In this document: in pieces, positions 17,138 through 25,094 of the stretch
Layout: every line of letters begins with the position of its first letter
Numbering within the stretch: the stretch's first letter is position 1
Origin: an uncultured Bacilli bacterium
GTDB taxonomy: Bacteria; Bacillota_I; Bacilli_A; ML615J-28; CAG-313
Reading direction: 5' to 3'
NCBI GenBank assembly: GCA_934098295.1
Contig: CAKONV010000020.1
Location: 1 to 30,574, forward strand
Length of the DNA: 30,574 nucleotides
Program-made: the position numbers and the translations under genes
The notes under the pieces: model-generated
What the model saw: the letters and a program-made list of their open reading frames with translations, nothing else
Database searches by the model: none
What the model was told of the DNA's origin: nothing

Positions 17138-17644
17138 TTATAGATTAATCCAAAATCTTTTTACAAATATTTTTTCTAAATCATCATATAATTTATTTTC
17201 AAAAAGGCCACCCTTTTTGATTATAATTTTTTCCGATGCTATGTTATCTTCATCACATACGCATAAAATACGCTAAAATCCTAATACTTTGGCAATTTCT
17301 AACCCTTTCGAAAGTATTTCTGTACCAAGGTCTCTTCTTTGATAACTTGGCACAGCAGCATAGCCAATATGACCACCCTATTTTAAGAGGTAATCTGTTA
17401 AACTAAATTTTATACTAAAGACCCCAATCATCGTATCATTATCATAGCATAAGTAAAAATTTTCGCGTACATAACCTTCAGAAAGATTTTTTCCTTCCTT
17501 TCGATTAATCATCATTTAAAGCCATTCTTCATAATTTTGATAATTGGAGATTCCTATGCAACTACTATTTATTTTTACAAATTCATTATAAAACGATATG
17601 ACATCATTTTTTAGTTCTTTGGTTGGTAAAACAAACCTAATCAT
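17138..17644 (-). pseudogene. GNAT acetyltransferase (COG3981-like) with three nonsense codons
   Basis: One uninterrupted 169-codon frame encodes a GNAT protein. It begins MIRFVLPTKELKNDVISFYN, contains GGHIGYAAVPSYQRRDLGTE (motif A, acetyl-CoA pyrophosphate loop), DNIASEKIIIKKGG (motif B), and ends KRFWINL. The frame contains TAA at 17516-17518 and TAG at 17378-17380 and 17273-17275. All are substitutions; there is not one insertion or deletion. Each stop replaces a residue within conserved context (EEWL-MM, LLK-GGHIGY, LGF-RIL). AAAGGGAG precedes the ATG. The intact enzyme would acetylate an unknown amine substrate. Confidence 0.88.
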
Positions 17645-17712
17645 ATTTACTACTATTCTCCCTTTTGTTTAAATAAAACGTATATTTTTCGTACACTACC
17701 CTAATTATCAAA

Positions 17713-18555
17713 TTATTTTATGGATTCATCAACTTTCTTAAAATAATCTGTTGGTCCTCCAAAATAATAACAATATTTTTTAGGGCCAGCAACAACCATA
17801 TCTAATGAAGAAATTAAACTGACGATTTGAGGGTTAGGATAGACCGTATAATATTTTATATGAGCACCATTTAATAAAATGCTTGATGTTTTAACAATGT
17901 TGAATTTTTCCATTTTTTCTAAAATATCTTTAGCTATATCAAATGTTATTTTGAAATTATCGATAAGTAATTGTTCAGTGAAACTTTCATTTTCTTTAGA
18001 ATATAAGAAAACTAATACGTCATAAAATAGTTCATCACTTAGACACTTACATAGTAAAATTTGCTTTTCTTTACTCTCTAATATTTTTGAATAATTATCC
18101 TTTTGTCCTTTAGGAATACACGTAAATATTTTTCTATTTTTAGCGAAAGAAGTAATAATAATGCCATCATTGCTAATTACATTTGACAAAGTATCTTCAC
18201 TATTGACATCTTCAGAAAATTCTTTGAAATCTTTTATCCATTCGCCACGGGTTGCTATAGACATAATAAATCCTAAACGATATACTTGTTCAATTCGATC
18301 ATTCAATTTGAAGTTGGCTAAATATTTATATATTTTATTTTCTATATTTAAAATTTCACCATCTTCTCTACCAAATAAATAGTCAGTTGAAACATTAAAA
18401 TACTTTGCAATTGATGGTATTAATTCTAAATCTGGGTATCCACCATTTTCCCATTTGCTGACAGCTTGAGTAGAAACATTTAAAGCTTTTGCTAATTCCT
18501 CTTGAGTAATTTTTCGTTTACCCCTTAATTCTTTTATTTGCAAACCAATATTCAT
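17713..18555 (-). CDS. XRE-family transcriptional regulator with C-terminal winged-helix-like domain
   Basis: 280-residue DNA-binding protein. Residues 5-62 form a Cro/CI-type helix-turn-helix (TQEELAKALNVSTQAVSKWE). The rest (70-280) is a larger effector region. Around residues 185-225 there is a helix-strand pattern (SFTEQLLIDNFKITFDIAKD, ILEKMEKFNIVKTS) like a second winged helix. AAAGGAG lies 7 nt before the ATG. Its promoter is bracketed by two inverted repeats (18575-18597 and 18645-18665), suggesting autoregulation. What signal it senses is not visible. It sits among decayed genes but is intact. Confidence 0.82.
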   Translation of the reverse strand: MNIGLQIKELRGKRKITQEELAKALNVSTQAVSKWENGGYPDLELIPSIAKYFNVSTDYLFGREDGEILNIENKIYKYLANFKLNDRIEQVYRLGFIMSIATRGEWIKDFKEFSEDVNSEDTLSNVISNDGIIITSFAKNRKIFTCIPKGQKDNYSKILESKEKQILLCKCLSDELFYDVLVFLYSKENESFTEQLLIDNFKITFDIAKDILEKMEKFNIVKTSSILLNGAHIKYYTVYPNPQIVSLISSLDMVVAGPKKYCYYFGGPTDYFKKVDESIK

Positions 18556-18574
18556 AAAAACTCCTTTATTATTT

Positions 18575-18597
18575 TTAGTGTTTATCTTTTACACTAA
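18575..18597. promoter_or_regulatory. inverted repeat over the regulator's transcript start (operator candidate)
   Basis: TTAGTGT and ACACTAA arms (7 bp, perfect) separated by 9 nt, immediately downstream of the -10 box (18599-18604) and covering the predicted start point. Position is typical of a repressor site. Confidence 0.5.
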
Positions 18598-18598
18598 C

Positions 18599-18627
18599 AT
18601 TATAGCTTAAATATAATTTTTATACAA
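18599..18627 (-). promoter_or_regulatory. sigma-A promoter of the XRE regulator
   Basis: Minus-strand TTGTAT (18622-18627), 17 nt, TATAAT (18599-18604). Confidence 0.7.
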
Positions 18628-18644
18628 TGGATACAAATTTGATA

Positions 18645-18665
18645 TTATCAACCATTGGTTGATAA
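18645..18665. promoter_or_regulatory. perfect 10-bp inverted repeat upstream of the regulator promoter
   Basis: TTATCAACCA, one central base, TGGTTGATAA: a perfect 21-bp palindrome, 18 nt upstream of the -35 box. No T run follows on either strand, so it is not a terminator. It is probably a protein-binding site, for the XRE protein or another regulator. Confidence 0.6.
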
Positions 18666-18684
18666 ATTCAAACATTAGCTTTCT

Positions 18685-19221
18685 TTAAATGATATTTAAT
18701 AATTTATTTACAATATTTTCCGCTTTAGCATATTTTTGTAAATAATTTTCAGCCAATTCAATAGATTCCTTTAAGTTAGTTTTGCCATTAAAAGAAATCA
18801 AAATAGTTAAAATTTTTTTTAAATTTTCTTTAATCATAGCTCTTATCGAATCACTCGTAGGGCTTCCATAGCTCCTAAATCATCAGCGAAAACTGGCAAA
18901 TTTTCAATATTTATCACGTCTTTTCCTATTCCTTGTCTTGTAATATTCTTCAAATTAAGGCTTCACTTGAAGCTCTATAATGACTAGGTGCTTTTCCTAA
19001 ATTTTTATATGCTTGTTTTGATGCTTTAATATTTACTTGTTCTGTCAAATTTTCTAGATTAAGATGTTTTTTGATATTTTCTATAACAGTATTATTAATA
19101 TAATTCCATAATTCGTCATTATTTTTGAAAACAGTAGTATTATAAAATATACATCCTAAACTAACATTGCATTTTTTCTTTAATTCCTCATTTATTATAA
19201 CATTAATTATTTTTTATCTAC
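18685..19221 (-). pseudogene. B3/B4 tRNA-binding-domain protein (COG3382), decayed
   Basis: Three blocks of a B3/B4-domain protein, a free-standing relative of the editing domain of phenylalanyl-tRNA synthetase beta chain, survive in order. First: KASKQAYKNLGKAPSHYRAS then SEALI, an in-frame TGA where CGA is expected, and RILQ. Second, after a deletion of roughly 50-60 residues: GIGKDVINIENLPVFADDLG. Third, after a one-base shift: GSPTSDSIRAMIKENLKKIL to the TAA at 18685. The start codon is also unclear, because the A tract near 19211 has apparently lost a base. Intact homologues are about 220-235 residues. Confidence 0.8.
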
Positions 19222-19236
19222 TTCCTTTATTTATAA

Positions 19237-19992
19237 TTAAAATTTTATTTTTTCAAACTGATAACGTGGTTTGCCAACACTCTTTTTTCCATATTCAATA
19301 GCTTCTAATGGGCAATAACAAATGCAAGCCATGCAATGAGTACAATACGATTTCCATACAGGTTTATTATCTTTAATTGAAATATTGTTCATAGGACATC
19401 TCTTTACACATTGGCCACATCCAATGCATGTATTTTTCACTCTAAATGCCTTTGATTTAACAAAAAAATGATAAAAAATTGGATTTATAGGACCACTCAT
19501 AAAACGATCATATAAACTTTTTTTCGGCATAGCGAATGATTGTCCTAATTTTATATGGGCAATGGCATCATCAATAAACGGTTCTGCTCTTTTAACGATT
19601 TCTTTAGCTTCATCAGATGTGGGAGCATTAAACATAGCAATATAATTCTCTGGCATAGTAACCTGTGCGGTTCCCATATAAGATAACTGTTTATTTTTAG
19701 CTATGATAAAGTTATATTTGCTAGCATTTCCAATTTCTGAACCACAGCTCATTATAAACCAAATTCTTTTTGAACCAATTAACTCTACCTGTAATAGCCA
19801 TTCAGATACAATTCTTGGAATACGCCAAGCATATGTTGGTGTAACGATTATTATATCTGATCCTGTATATATTGGTAATTTGTTATTATTTTTAATCTTT
19901 ACATTTATATCAATAATTTCATCCATCAATTCTTTTGAAATTCTTTCGGCAATGTAACGACTATTTCCTGTTCCAGAAAAGTAAAAAATCAT
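19237..19992 (-). CDS. EFR1-family flavodoxin-ferredoxin fusion protein
   Basis: 251-residue redox protein. Residues 1-150 have a flavodoxin-like fold with the FMN-phosphate loop FSGTGNSRYIA (5-15) and PTYAWRIPR. Residues 185-235 are a two-cluster ferredoxin: Cys189, 192, 195, 199 in CIGCGQCVKRCP and Cys217, 220, 223, 227 in CTHCMACICYCP. So it should bind one FMN and two 4Fe-4S clusters and shuttle electrons in the cytoplasm of an anaerobe. Partner unknown. GAGGT lies upstream of the ATG. Own promoter at 20033-20061. Confidence 0.92.
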   Translation of the reverse strand: MIFYFSGTGNSRYIAERISKELMDEIIDINVKIKNNNKLPIYTGSDIIIVTPTYAWRIPRIVSEWLLQVELIGSKRIWFIMSCGSEIGNASKYNFIIAKNKQLSYMGTAQVTMPENYIAMFNAPTSDEAKEIVKRAEPFIDDAIAHIKLGQSFAMPKKSLYDRFMSGPINPIFYHFFVKSKAFRVKNTCIGCGQCVKRCPMNNISIKDNKPVWKSYCTHCMACICYCPLEAIEYGKKSVGKPRYQFEKIKF

Positions 19993-20032
19993 ATCTTAAT
20001 ACCTCATATATTTAGATTTCCATTTGTATATA

Positions 20033-20061
20033 ATTATAACATAAATGAATGATTACAACAA
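20033..20061 (-). promoter_or_regulatory. promoter of the EFR1 gene
   Basis: Minus-strand TTGTTG (20056-20061), 17 nt, TATAAT (20033-20038). Confidence 0.6.
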
Positions 20062-20076
20062 TTTAAATAGATTATA

Positions 20077-21174
20077 CTACATCTTCCAAAACTCTTCATC
20101 ATTTAAAATAAGGCATTCATTTAATTTTTTATTATTATAAAATTTAGGCACAAGCTCAATGTATTTTGAATCTTTTGTTTCCCAATCTACACCATCTTTT
20201 GCTGCTGTAAAGCGCCCAAAACGAAAAGTGTTTTTTGTCATATAACCTATATAATACTTTTCGTAAAATTTTTCGCCATTATAACTTGCCTCTTTATTTG
20301 GAAATAATTGGTCACCAGCGATTAACATTTCTCGTAAATGTTGTAGAGAGACGTACTCATTATTCTTATCTTTATAGTATAAATGATAAGTAGGGTCAAG
20401 CATTATTCTTTTTCCAGATGGAAGTAAACAGTCTACTACCACATGGCAATCCTCAAAGGGTTCTTCATATGGCATACAAGTTATATGTTGTGCTTTTATT
20501 CCATTTAAGCGTAATAATGATGCTAATAAAATGGCTAGACCACGACAATTTGTTTTTTGATTATTTCTTTCACAAAATTCTATAATACCACTTATTTTTC
20601 TATCAGTGCTCAATCCATTTGTACCATTATGTCCGAAATTATTGCAAACAAAATTTAAAAGAGAAAAAACAATTTTATCATCTGTATTTTTTAAGTCGTT
20701 TACATAATTATAATAATTATATTTTTTTAAAATTTCAGGAATATTTTCGTTTAAACTATAAGTATTTACAATATTGTATTTTATGTTTTTATCATAATCT
20801 GAATATTCCCTTAAAACTTGTATTCTCGTTTTATTGGTTGTAGGAACTATTATCATTTGAGGATTATATTCAAATGGTTTATCATCAGGAATATCGCTGA
20901 TTTTTTCATAAACAATATCAAAGTTTTTTTCATGAAATGTATAATAGCCTTCAAGTTTACCACAATTATATTTTATATGAAAAATCATTCTATTATATTC
21001 ATCATTTATCTCATAACAAAGATATTCATTTTTTTCATAAACACAATTAGGTGTAGTATTAAAATAGCCAGTCACATTAAAGGATATTTTAATTTTTAAA
21101 GGTGTAACGCTGATTATGTTTATTACTTCTCCAAATGCATTTCCTTGCCATTTTCCAATAATTTTTTTATCCAT
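20077..21174 (-). CDS. transglutaminase-like cysteine protein
   Basis: 365 residues. The C-terminal half is a transglutaminase-core fold with the complete triad: Cys210 in KTNCRGLAILLASLLRLNGI, His244 in FEDCHVVVDC and Asp260 in MLDPTYH. The family includes peptidases and crosslinking enzymes. The first 95 residues are beta-rich (IGKWQGNAFGEVINI, YFNTTPNCVY) and look like a small barrel of lipocalin-like type. No signal peptide or membrane segment, so it is cytoplasmic. AAAGGAATG precedes the ATG. Monocistronic by its surroundings. Substrate is unknown. Confidence 0.82.
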   Translation of the reverse strand: MDKKIIGKWQGNAFGEVINIISVTPLKIKISFNVTGYFNTTPNCVYEKNEYLCYEINDEYNRMIFHIKYNCGKLEGYYTFHEKNFDIVYEKISDIPDDKPFEYNPQMIIVPTTNKTRIQVLREYSDYDKNIKYNIVNTYSLNENIPEILKKYNYYNYVNDLKNTDDKIVFSLLNFVCNNFGHNGTNGLSTDRKISGIIEFCERNNQKTNCRGLAILLASLLRLNGIKAQHITCMPYEEPFEDCHVVVDCLLPSGKRIMLDPTYHLYYKDKNNEYVSLQHLREMLIAGDQLFPNKEASYNGEKFYEKYYIGYMTKNTFRFGRFTAAKDGVDWETKDSKYIELVPKFYNNKKLNECLILNDEEFWKM

Positions 21175-21245
21175 AATATCATTCCTTTCAAAATTTTTAA
21201 AGTTCTATCATTAATAAAGAATAGATGCATTATATATCACAGAAA

Positions 21246-21274
21246 TTTATATAAATAACCATTTTTATTGTCAA
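21246..21274 (-). promoter_or_regulatory. sigma-A promoter of the transglutaminase-like gene
   Basis: Minus-strand TTGACA (21269-21274), 17 nt, TATAAA (21246-21251). It leaves a 5' leader of about 65 nt. Confidence 0.7.
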
Positions 21275-21334
21275 TAAATATACTGATAAAGCACCAACCT
21301 TCTTTAATTTTGTCATATTGATCTTTTCTTTGTC

Positions 21335-21365
21335 TTTACTAAAATTATAACTTTATTTTAGTAAA
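21335..21365. repeat. perfect 11-bp inverted repeat
   Basis: Arms TTTACTAAAAT and ATTTTAGTAAA around 9 nt. No T run follows on either strand. The minus strand contains a TATAAT within it. It could be an operator or a decayed terminator. Confidence 0.5.
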
Positions 21366-21500
21366 ACTTATTATAAATTTTTTAAAAGTCATATTCATTA
21401 TACCACGTATTAACTATCTTTAATAGTCTTTTGTTTTAAAATTGATATTTATACTATAAATAATAACCTTTTTTACATTCCCGTAAATTCTATTAAACTA

Positions 21501-21541
21501 TAAAAATTTAAAAATCACGATTTAATTAAAAATGATGATTT
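21501..21541 (-). terminator. weak terminator after the sigma factor gene
   Basis: 12-position stem (21512-21523 with 21530-21541, one mismatch and one G-U pair) and a 6-nt loop; minus-strand RNA continues into TTAAATTTTT. Confidence 0.4.
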
Positions 21542-21550
21542 CTTTATAGG

Positions 21551-23182
21551 TTATTTTTTATTTGTATTATATGAGGTAATTAAAATCAAATTGTATGGAA
21601 AGAAATCTTCTTTTTCGTTATTATAAAGAATATGTTCATCATTAAAGGCTTTTACGACTAAACTTTGGATATTCCATAATTGATTACTTAATACAGAATT
21701 AGTATAATCTTCTAAATATTTTGGTAAGTATTTTTTCATATTATAAGATAATTTTTTAATAATACTTTTTAGTTGTTCTTTAGCTACACTTAATTCACTT
21801 GATTTTGTTAGACTTTCTACCTTTTTAAAATCATTATATGTGAAAAATGGAAAATTAAATTTTATTTTATTATCGACAAGTTTTAAAAAGCCTTTATTAA
21901 TGTAATCATCAATTTCTTTTTTATTATTTAAAGTTTTATCTACAATTTCTTCATATGTTTCGTGGCAATAATGTAATAGTTCATTCAATAATTCATAATT
22001 TTCAGTTCCATTAGCTGATTTATTATTTGCAAGTCTTCCTATATTTGATGCATTCTGAAACGTGTAAGCTTGAATTTCATTAATTTCATTTTGATATGTA
22101 TTAATTTCCATATCAATTAATAATTTATTAGCATCTAACAAATCAGTCATATAAAAATCCCATTTGCCTTTACCTGGTCTATCATGATAAGAAAATGTTG
22201 GCTTAGTATCATTTAATATTTCATAATTTAGGAATAGAGAAAAACTCCACATAACCTCTTCATTTGTTAAATTAGCATATGTAATTAGTTGCCTATATTC
22301 ATCAATATGTCTTTTAGCAAACTTTATTAATTCATCAGTATAACCTTTATAATTATCTAATAATATTTGTGCATTTGAAACTAAAATTTCTTTGGTTATA
22401 TACGGAAAATCAGTAATATATTTATTTCCATCAATTTTTTTTAGTAATGTTACTTTAACTAATTGATTTACAATATCTTCAACATATGGTTTTGAAATGC
22501 CTAATTCAATAGAATAATCTTCAATTGAACATGGATTATTATATGAATGATACAATAGGTTTTTATTAATCAAGGTATTAACATAATTATAAGGATTATA
22601 TGTACCTAATGTCTTCACTCCTAAACAAGTTGTAAATTTTTGAGGAACATATGCTTTCTTTCCATTTAATTTTTCCATATTTAAATACTCCTTTAACTTT
22701 TGTCTGACTTCAGCTAATTTCCATTTAGCTGTTCCAAGAGGCATATTTAATTCTTCTGCTATGAACTTTAAAGTTTTATCTTCTACATAATAAGCATATA
22801 GTATTTCTGCATAATCTTTACCTAATAATTTAATGGCTTGATTTATTTGTCTAATTTTTTCATCCTTCAACATTTCATCTAGTGCTGATGGTGACTCATC
22901 TTTTTCATCAATATTTTCTTTGTATTCAAGATTGCTTCTATCTTTAATTATTCTTCGTAAATACATATTATATTTATTTTTGCAAATACCCCAAATATAA
23001 TAATCTAAATTATCAATATGTATACCTTTATCAATATTTTGAATTGTTTCTAGAAGAATTGTTTGTGATAAATCTTCAGCATCCATTCTACTATTACATC
23101 TTTTTACACAATAGAAAAATACTTTACTAGCATAGTCCACTACTTTTTCTTTTAACTCATTTTTGTCCATAGTTTTATTCAT
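21551..23182 (-). CDS. ECF-type sigma factor with a 370-residue C-terminal extension
   Basis: 543 residues, about three times a normal ECF sigma. Region 2 spans residues 15-82 (DAEDLSQTILLETIQNI and YYIWGICKNKYNMYLRR, core binding and -10 recognition). Region 4 spans 112-167 (IAEELNMPLGTAKWKLAEVR, helix-turn-helix for the -35). Then comes KFTTCLGVKTLGTYNPYNYV, a winged-helix-like segment at 217-260 (YSIELGISKPYVEDIVNQL, then KIDGNKYITDFP), and 280 more helical residues without a known motif. No membrane segment and no anti-sigma gene beside it, so the extension may itself control activity. AGAGGTAA lies upstream of the start. A small membrane protein gene precedes it by 128 nt. Confidence 0.85.
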   Translation of the reverse strand: MNKTMDKNELKEKVVDYASKVFFYCVKRCNSRMDAEDLSQTILLETIQNIDKGIHIDNLDYYIWGICKNKYNMYLRRIIKDRSNLEYKENIDEKDESPSALDEMLKDEKIRQINQAIKLLGKDYAEILYAYYVEDKTLKFIAEELNMPLGTAKWKLAEVRQKLKEYLNMEKLNGKKAYVPQKFTTCLGVKTLGTYNPYNYVNTLINKNLLYHSYNNPCSIEDYSIELGISKPYVEDIVNQLVKVTLLKKIDGNKYITDFPYITKEILVSNAQILLDNYKGYTDELIKFAKRHIDEYRQLITYANLTNEEVMWSFSLFLNYEILNDTKPTFSYHDRPGKGKWDFYMTDLLDANKLLIDMEINTYQNEINEIQAYTFQNASNIGRLANNKSANGTENYELLNELLHYCHETYEEIVDKTLNNKKEIDDYINKGFLKLVDNKIKFNFPFFTYNDFKKVESLTKSSELSVAKEQLKSIIKKLSYNMKKYLPKYLEDYTNSVLSNQLWNIQSLVVKAFNDEHILYNNEKEDFFPYNLILITSYNTNKK

Positions 23183-23225
23183 AAAATATTTACCTCTTCA
23201 ATTATATAGTTGTAAGAGTTATAAA

Positions 23226-23240
23226 AAAGTTGGTAACTTT
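23226..23240. promoter_or_regulatory. palindrome upstream of the sigma gene
   Basis: AAAGTT, GGT, AACTTT: a perfect 6-bp inverted repeat 44 nt before the sigma start codon. Its minus-strand copy contains an AAC motif like that in the -35 box of many ECF promoters. Function is a guess. Confidence 0.3.
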
Positions 23241-23310
23241 CTTAAAATAATTATGCTATTTATTTTAATTTTTTTCCACCATAATCTTTCATAAATTTAA
23301 ATTTCTGTGT

Positions 23311-23562
23311 TTATTTTTGTATTTTTTCTTTGTATTTATTGTACAAAATTATTGTTAAAAAAATTATTATATAAGATACTATAATTGAAATAAAAAAAAG
23401 AATAATCCAATAAACAAATAAACCAAGCCATCCCCAAGCTCCATATTCGTTTAAATATCCATATTTAATAATACGAATTACCGGTGTTAATGAAGTAATA
23501 ATACTAATAATACAGCCTAGTATTAAATTAAATTTAAAATCACTTTTATTATATAATTTCAT
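23311..23562 (-). CDS. small two-segment membrane protein
   Basis: 83 residues starting at the ATG 23562, chosen because GAGAGGGGAA lies just upstream; the frame also extends further upstream without a ribosome site. Two hydrophobic stretches (about residues 11-32 and 44-75, the second long enough to be two segments) and a basic C-terminus (YNKYKEKIQK). I do not recognise it. It lies upstream of the extended sigma factor gene on the same strand, so a membrane-signalling link is possible but not shown. Confidence 0.6.
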   Translation of the reverse strand: MKLYNKSDFKFNLILGCIISIITSLTPVIRIIKYGYLNEYGAWGWLGLFVYWIILFFISIIVSYIIIFLTIILYNKYKEKIQK

Positions 23563-23599
23563 TCTTTTCCCCTCTCTAAAGGCCTTAATTAATGTCAAT

Positions 23600-23758
23600 T
23601 CAATAATTATTATATTTTTTATTCTTTATTGTATAAACTATTAATCCAGCACATACTAGTAAATCAAGCACTAAAGTATCCCTGTTAAAGATACTTACTT
23701 TTTGATTCCTTCTAATTAAGGCATTAAGTAGCAAATAGAATATGCTGTCAAATAACAT
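23600..23758 (-). pseudogene. possible gene remnant with one hydrophobic segment
   Basis: A 52-codon frame without a ribosome site, preceded in the same frame by a TAA and 11 more open codons (NEYYIRRHYV). The translation has plausible composition: LFDSIFYLLLNALIRRNQK, then a hydrophobic LDLLVCAGLIVYTI and a basic end. It may be the tail of a decayed membrane protein. Weak evidence. Confidence 0.25.
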
Positions 23759-24140
23759 AATATAATTTTTTAATACTTTTTAAACATAATGTCTTCTAAT
23801 ATAATATTCATTTTTCACTATCAAAATCTAGTTTCATGAATGTATCTTGTCATTTTACTTTAACCGGTTAATAAACAAATAAGGCATCATCAAAATTACC
23901 ATATAATATAATCCAAATTAATTTTTTAAAAAAAATTGTTTAATAATAAATCACATCTTCAGCATAATTTTTAAATACATCGGTACCATTTTTTTAATAT
24001 AAGCAAGGATTATATACACTTTTTTCAAAATGATTTGATCAACTGAACTGAAATAAAATAATTTTACCTAATAAAAACTATTGTAAAAGTTTAAGATATT
24101 TGTTTATTAATAATTAGCAATATTGTTTGTAATTTTTTCT
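23759..24140. other. AT-rich gap, probably decayed sequence
   Basis: About 380 nt with many short open stretches in changing minus-strand frames (for example GNFDDALFVY) but no start with a ribosome site, no terminator and no repeat that I can support. It looks like eroded coding sequence. Confidence 0.35.
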
Positions 24141-24629
24141 TTATTTTTTAGATTTTTTATATCTTTCAGATTTTTTAAATTCTTTATACTTTTGTTTATA
24201 CTCTTTCTGGTACTTTTGTCGAGAAGGAATTTTTTTATATACAGTATCTGTTACACACACAAACGTAGTAATAATTAAAAACACAATTGCTGCTAGAAAT
24301 AGTGATATTGTATAAGTTTGTTTAAGAGAACAAATAAATACAGTAATTGTCAAAATAAATATTAAATATCCTATTAATTCTAATATAAATGTTTTCTTTG
24401 AAACTATATGTTTTTCTTTAGATTTCATTATTATAAAAAATATTCTATGTTTAAATTCCCAACATTTTTGTTCATTGTGCATGAATTCATACTCATCTGT
24501 TGAATAAATAGTTAAGAAAGCACAATATATCAATATTAACATGCACAAATATGCTACAATAAAAGACATCAACTCGCCAGATTCCAATAAAATTTCTGTT
24601 TCAGTTAAAATGCGAACTAATTCTAGCAT
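24141..24629 (-). CDS. membrane protein of unknown function
   Basis: 162 residues. Three hydrophobic segments: about residues 20-42 (MSFIVAYLCMLILIYCAFLT), 82-102 and 108-130. The C-terminal 30 residues are very rich in Lys, Tyr and Glu and are probably cytoplasmic. Between segments 1 and 2 is a charged loop with Cys and His residues. AGGAGA lies 5 nt before the ATG. It follows the WapI-type immunity gene after 57 nt, so it may belong to an orphan immunity cluster. No family recognised. Confidence 0.65.
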   Translation of the reverse strand: MLELVRILTETEILLESGELMSFIVAYLCMLILIYCAFLTIYSTDEYEFMHNEQKCWEFKHRIFFIIMKSKEKHIVSKKTFILELIGYLIFILTITVFICSLKQTYTISLFLAAIVFLIITTFVCVTDTVYKKIPSRQKYQKEYKQKYKEFKKSERYKKSKK

Positions 24630-24686
24630 AAATTTCTCCTACAATATATCACATCATTGCAGTCCTATATAACTATGATATCTAGT

Positions 24687-25094
24687 TTACATGTTTATAC
24701 GTTCAATTTCTTTTGAAAAGTCACTCAAGAACTCTTTTATATATGTCTGATCAATCTTATTAGTAAATTTTAATTCTTGAAAAGATTCGCTAATTAAAAC
24801 TCCATTAAATAAAAACTTACCAATGTAATCGCACTCTACATTTAAATATGAGCCAAAGTCATAGTCTTTAATAGATGCTTTTCCAACAAGAGTTTTGTAC
24901 ATATTTTCTATTTTTCTAAAAAACGAAACCAAATCATTGTAATTAACTAAAAAGTTAGTATTACCATAAAATCCATCACTAAATATTTCAAGTGAACAAG
25001 ATGTATTGTACGGATTACCTTTTTTTGCCTCGCATAAATCACAATCTAATATTTTTAAATTTATTTTAAATGAATTAGATAAAATCTTCGCCAT
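24687..25094 (-). CDS. WapI-type immunity protein (putative)
   Basis: 135-residue soluble protein. The pattern FSDGFYGNTNFLVNYNDLVS, FFRKIENMYKTLVGKA and the end KIDQTYIKEFLSDFSKEIER match the layout of the WapI-family immunity proteins: a beta-sandwich-like half, a helix with a KMYxxLxG-like turn, and the C-terminal DQTYLKEF helix. These proteins neutralise C-terminal toxin domains of polymorphic toxins. No toxin gene is visible in the window, so this would be an orphan immunity gene. The ribosome site (GAAAGAAA) is weak. The assignment is from pattern memory and should be treated as moderate. Confidence 0.55.
   Translation of the reverse strand: MAKILSNSFKINLKILDCDLCEAKKGNPYNTSCSLEIFSDGFYGNTNFLVNYNDLVSFFRKIENMYKTLVGKASIKDYDFGSYLNVECDYIGKFLFNGVLISESFQELKFTNKIDQTYIKEFLSDFSKEIERINM

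Larger units (their letters stand above)
21175..21550. other. 376-nt gap with promoter, inverted repeat and terminator, no gene
   Basis: Holds the promoter of the transglutaminase gene (21246-21274), a perfect 11-bp inverted repeat (21335-21365) and a weak terminator of the sigma gene (21501-21541). No coding frame with a ribosome site was found on either strand. Confidence 0.6.

Noticed and set aside
17138..17644. Reassigned or recoded TAA/TAG codons
   Set aside because: TAG ends the intact permease gene and TAA ends most genes in the window; neighbouring genes show ordinary decay, so the GNAT stops are best read as nonsense mutations.
23190..23210. TATAAT just upstream of the sigma factor gene as its -10 box
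   Set aside because: It would put the transcript start inside the ribosome site, and no -35 box is present at a suitable distance.
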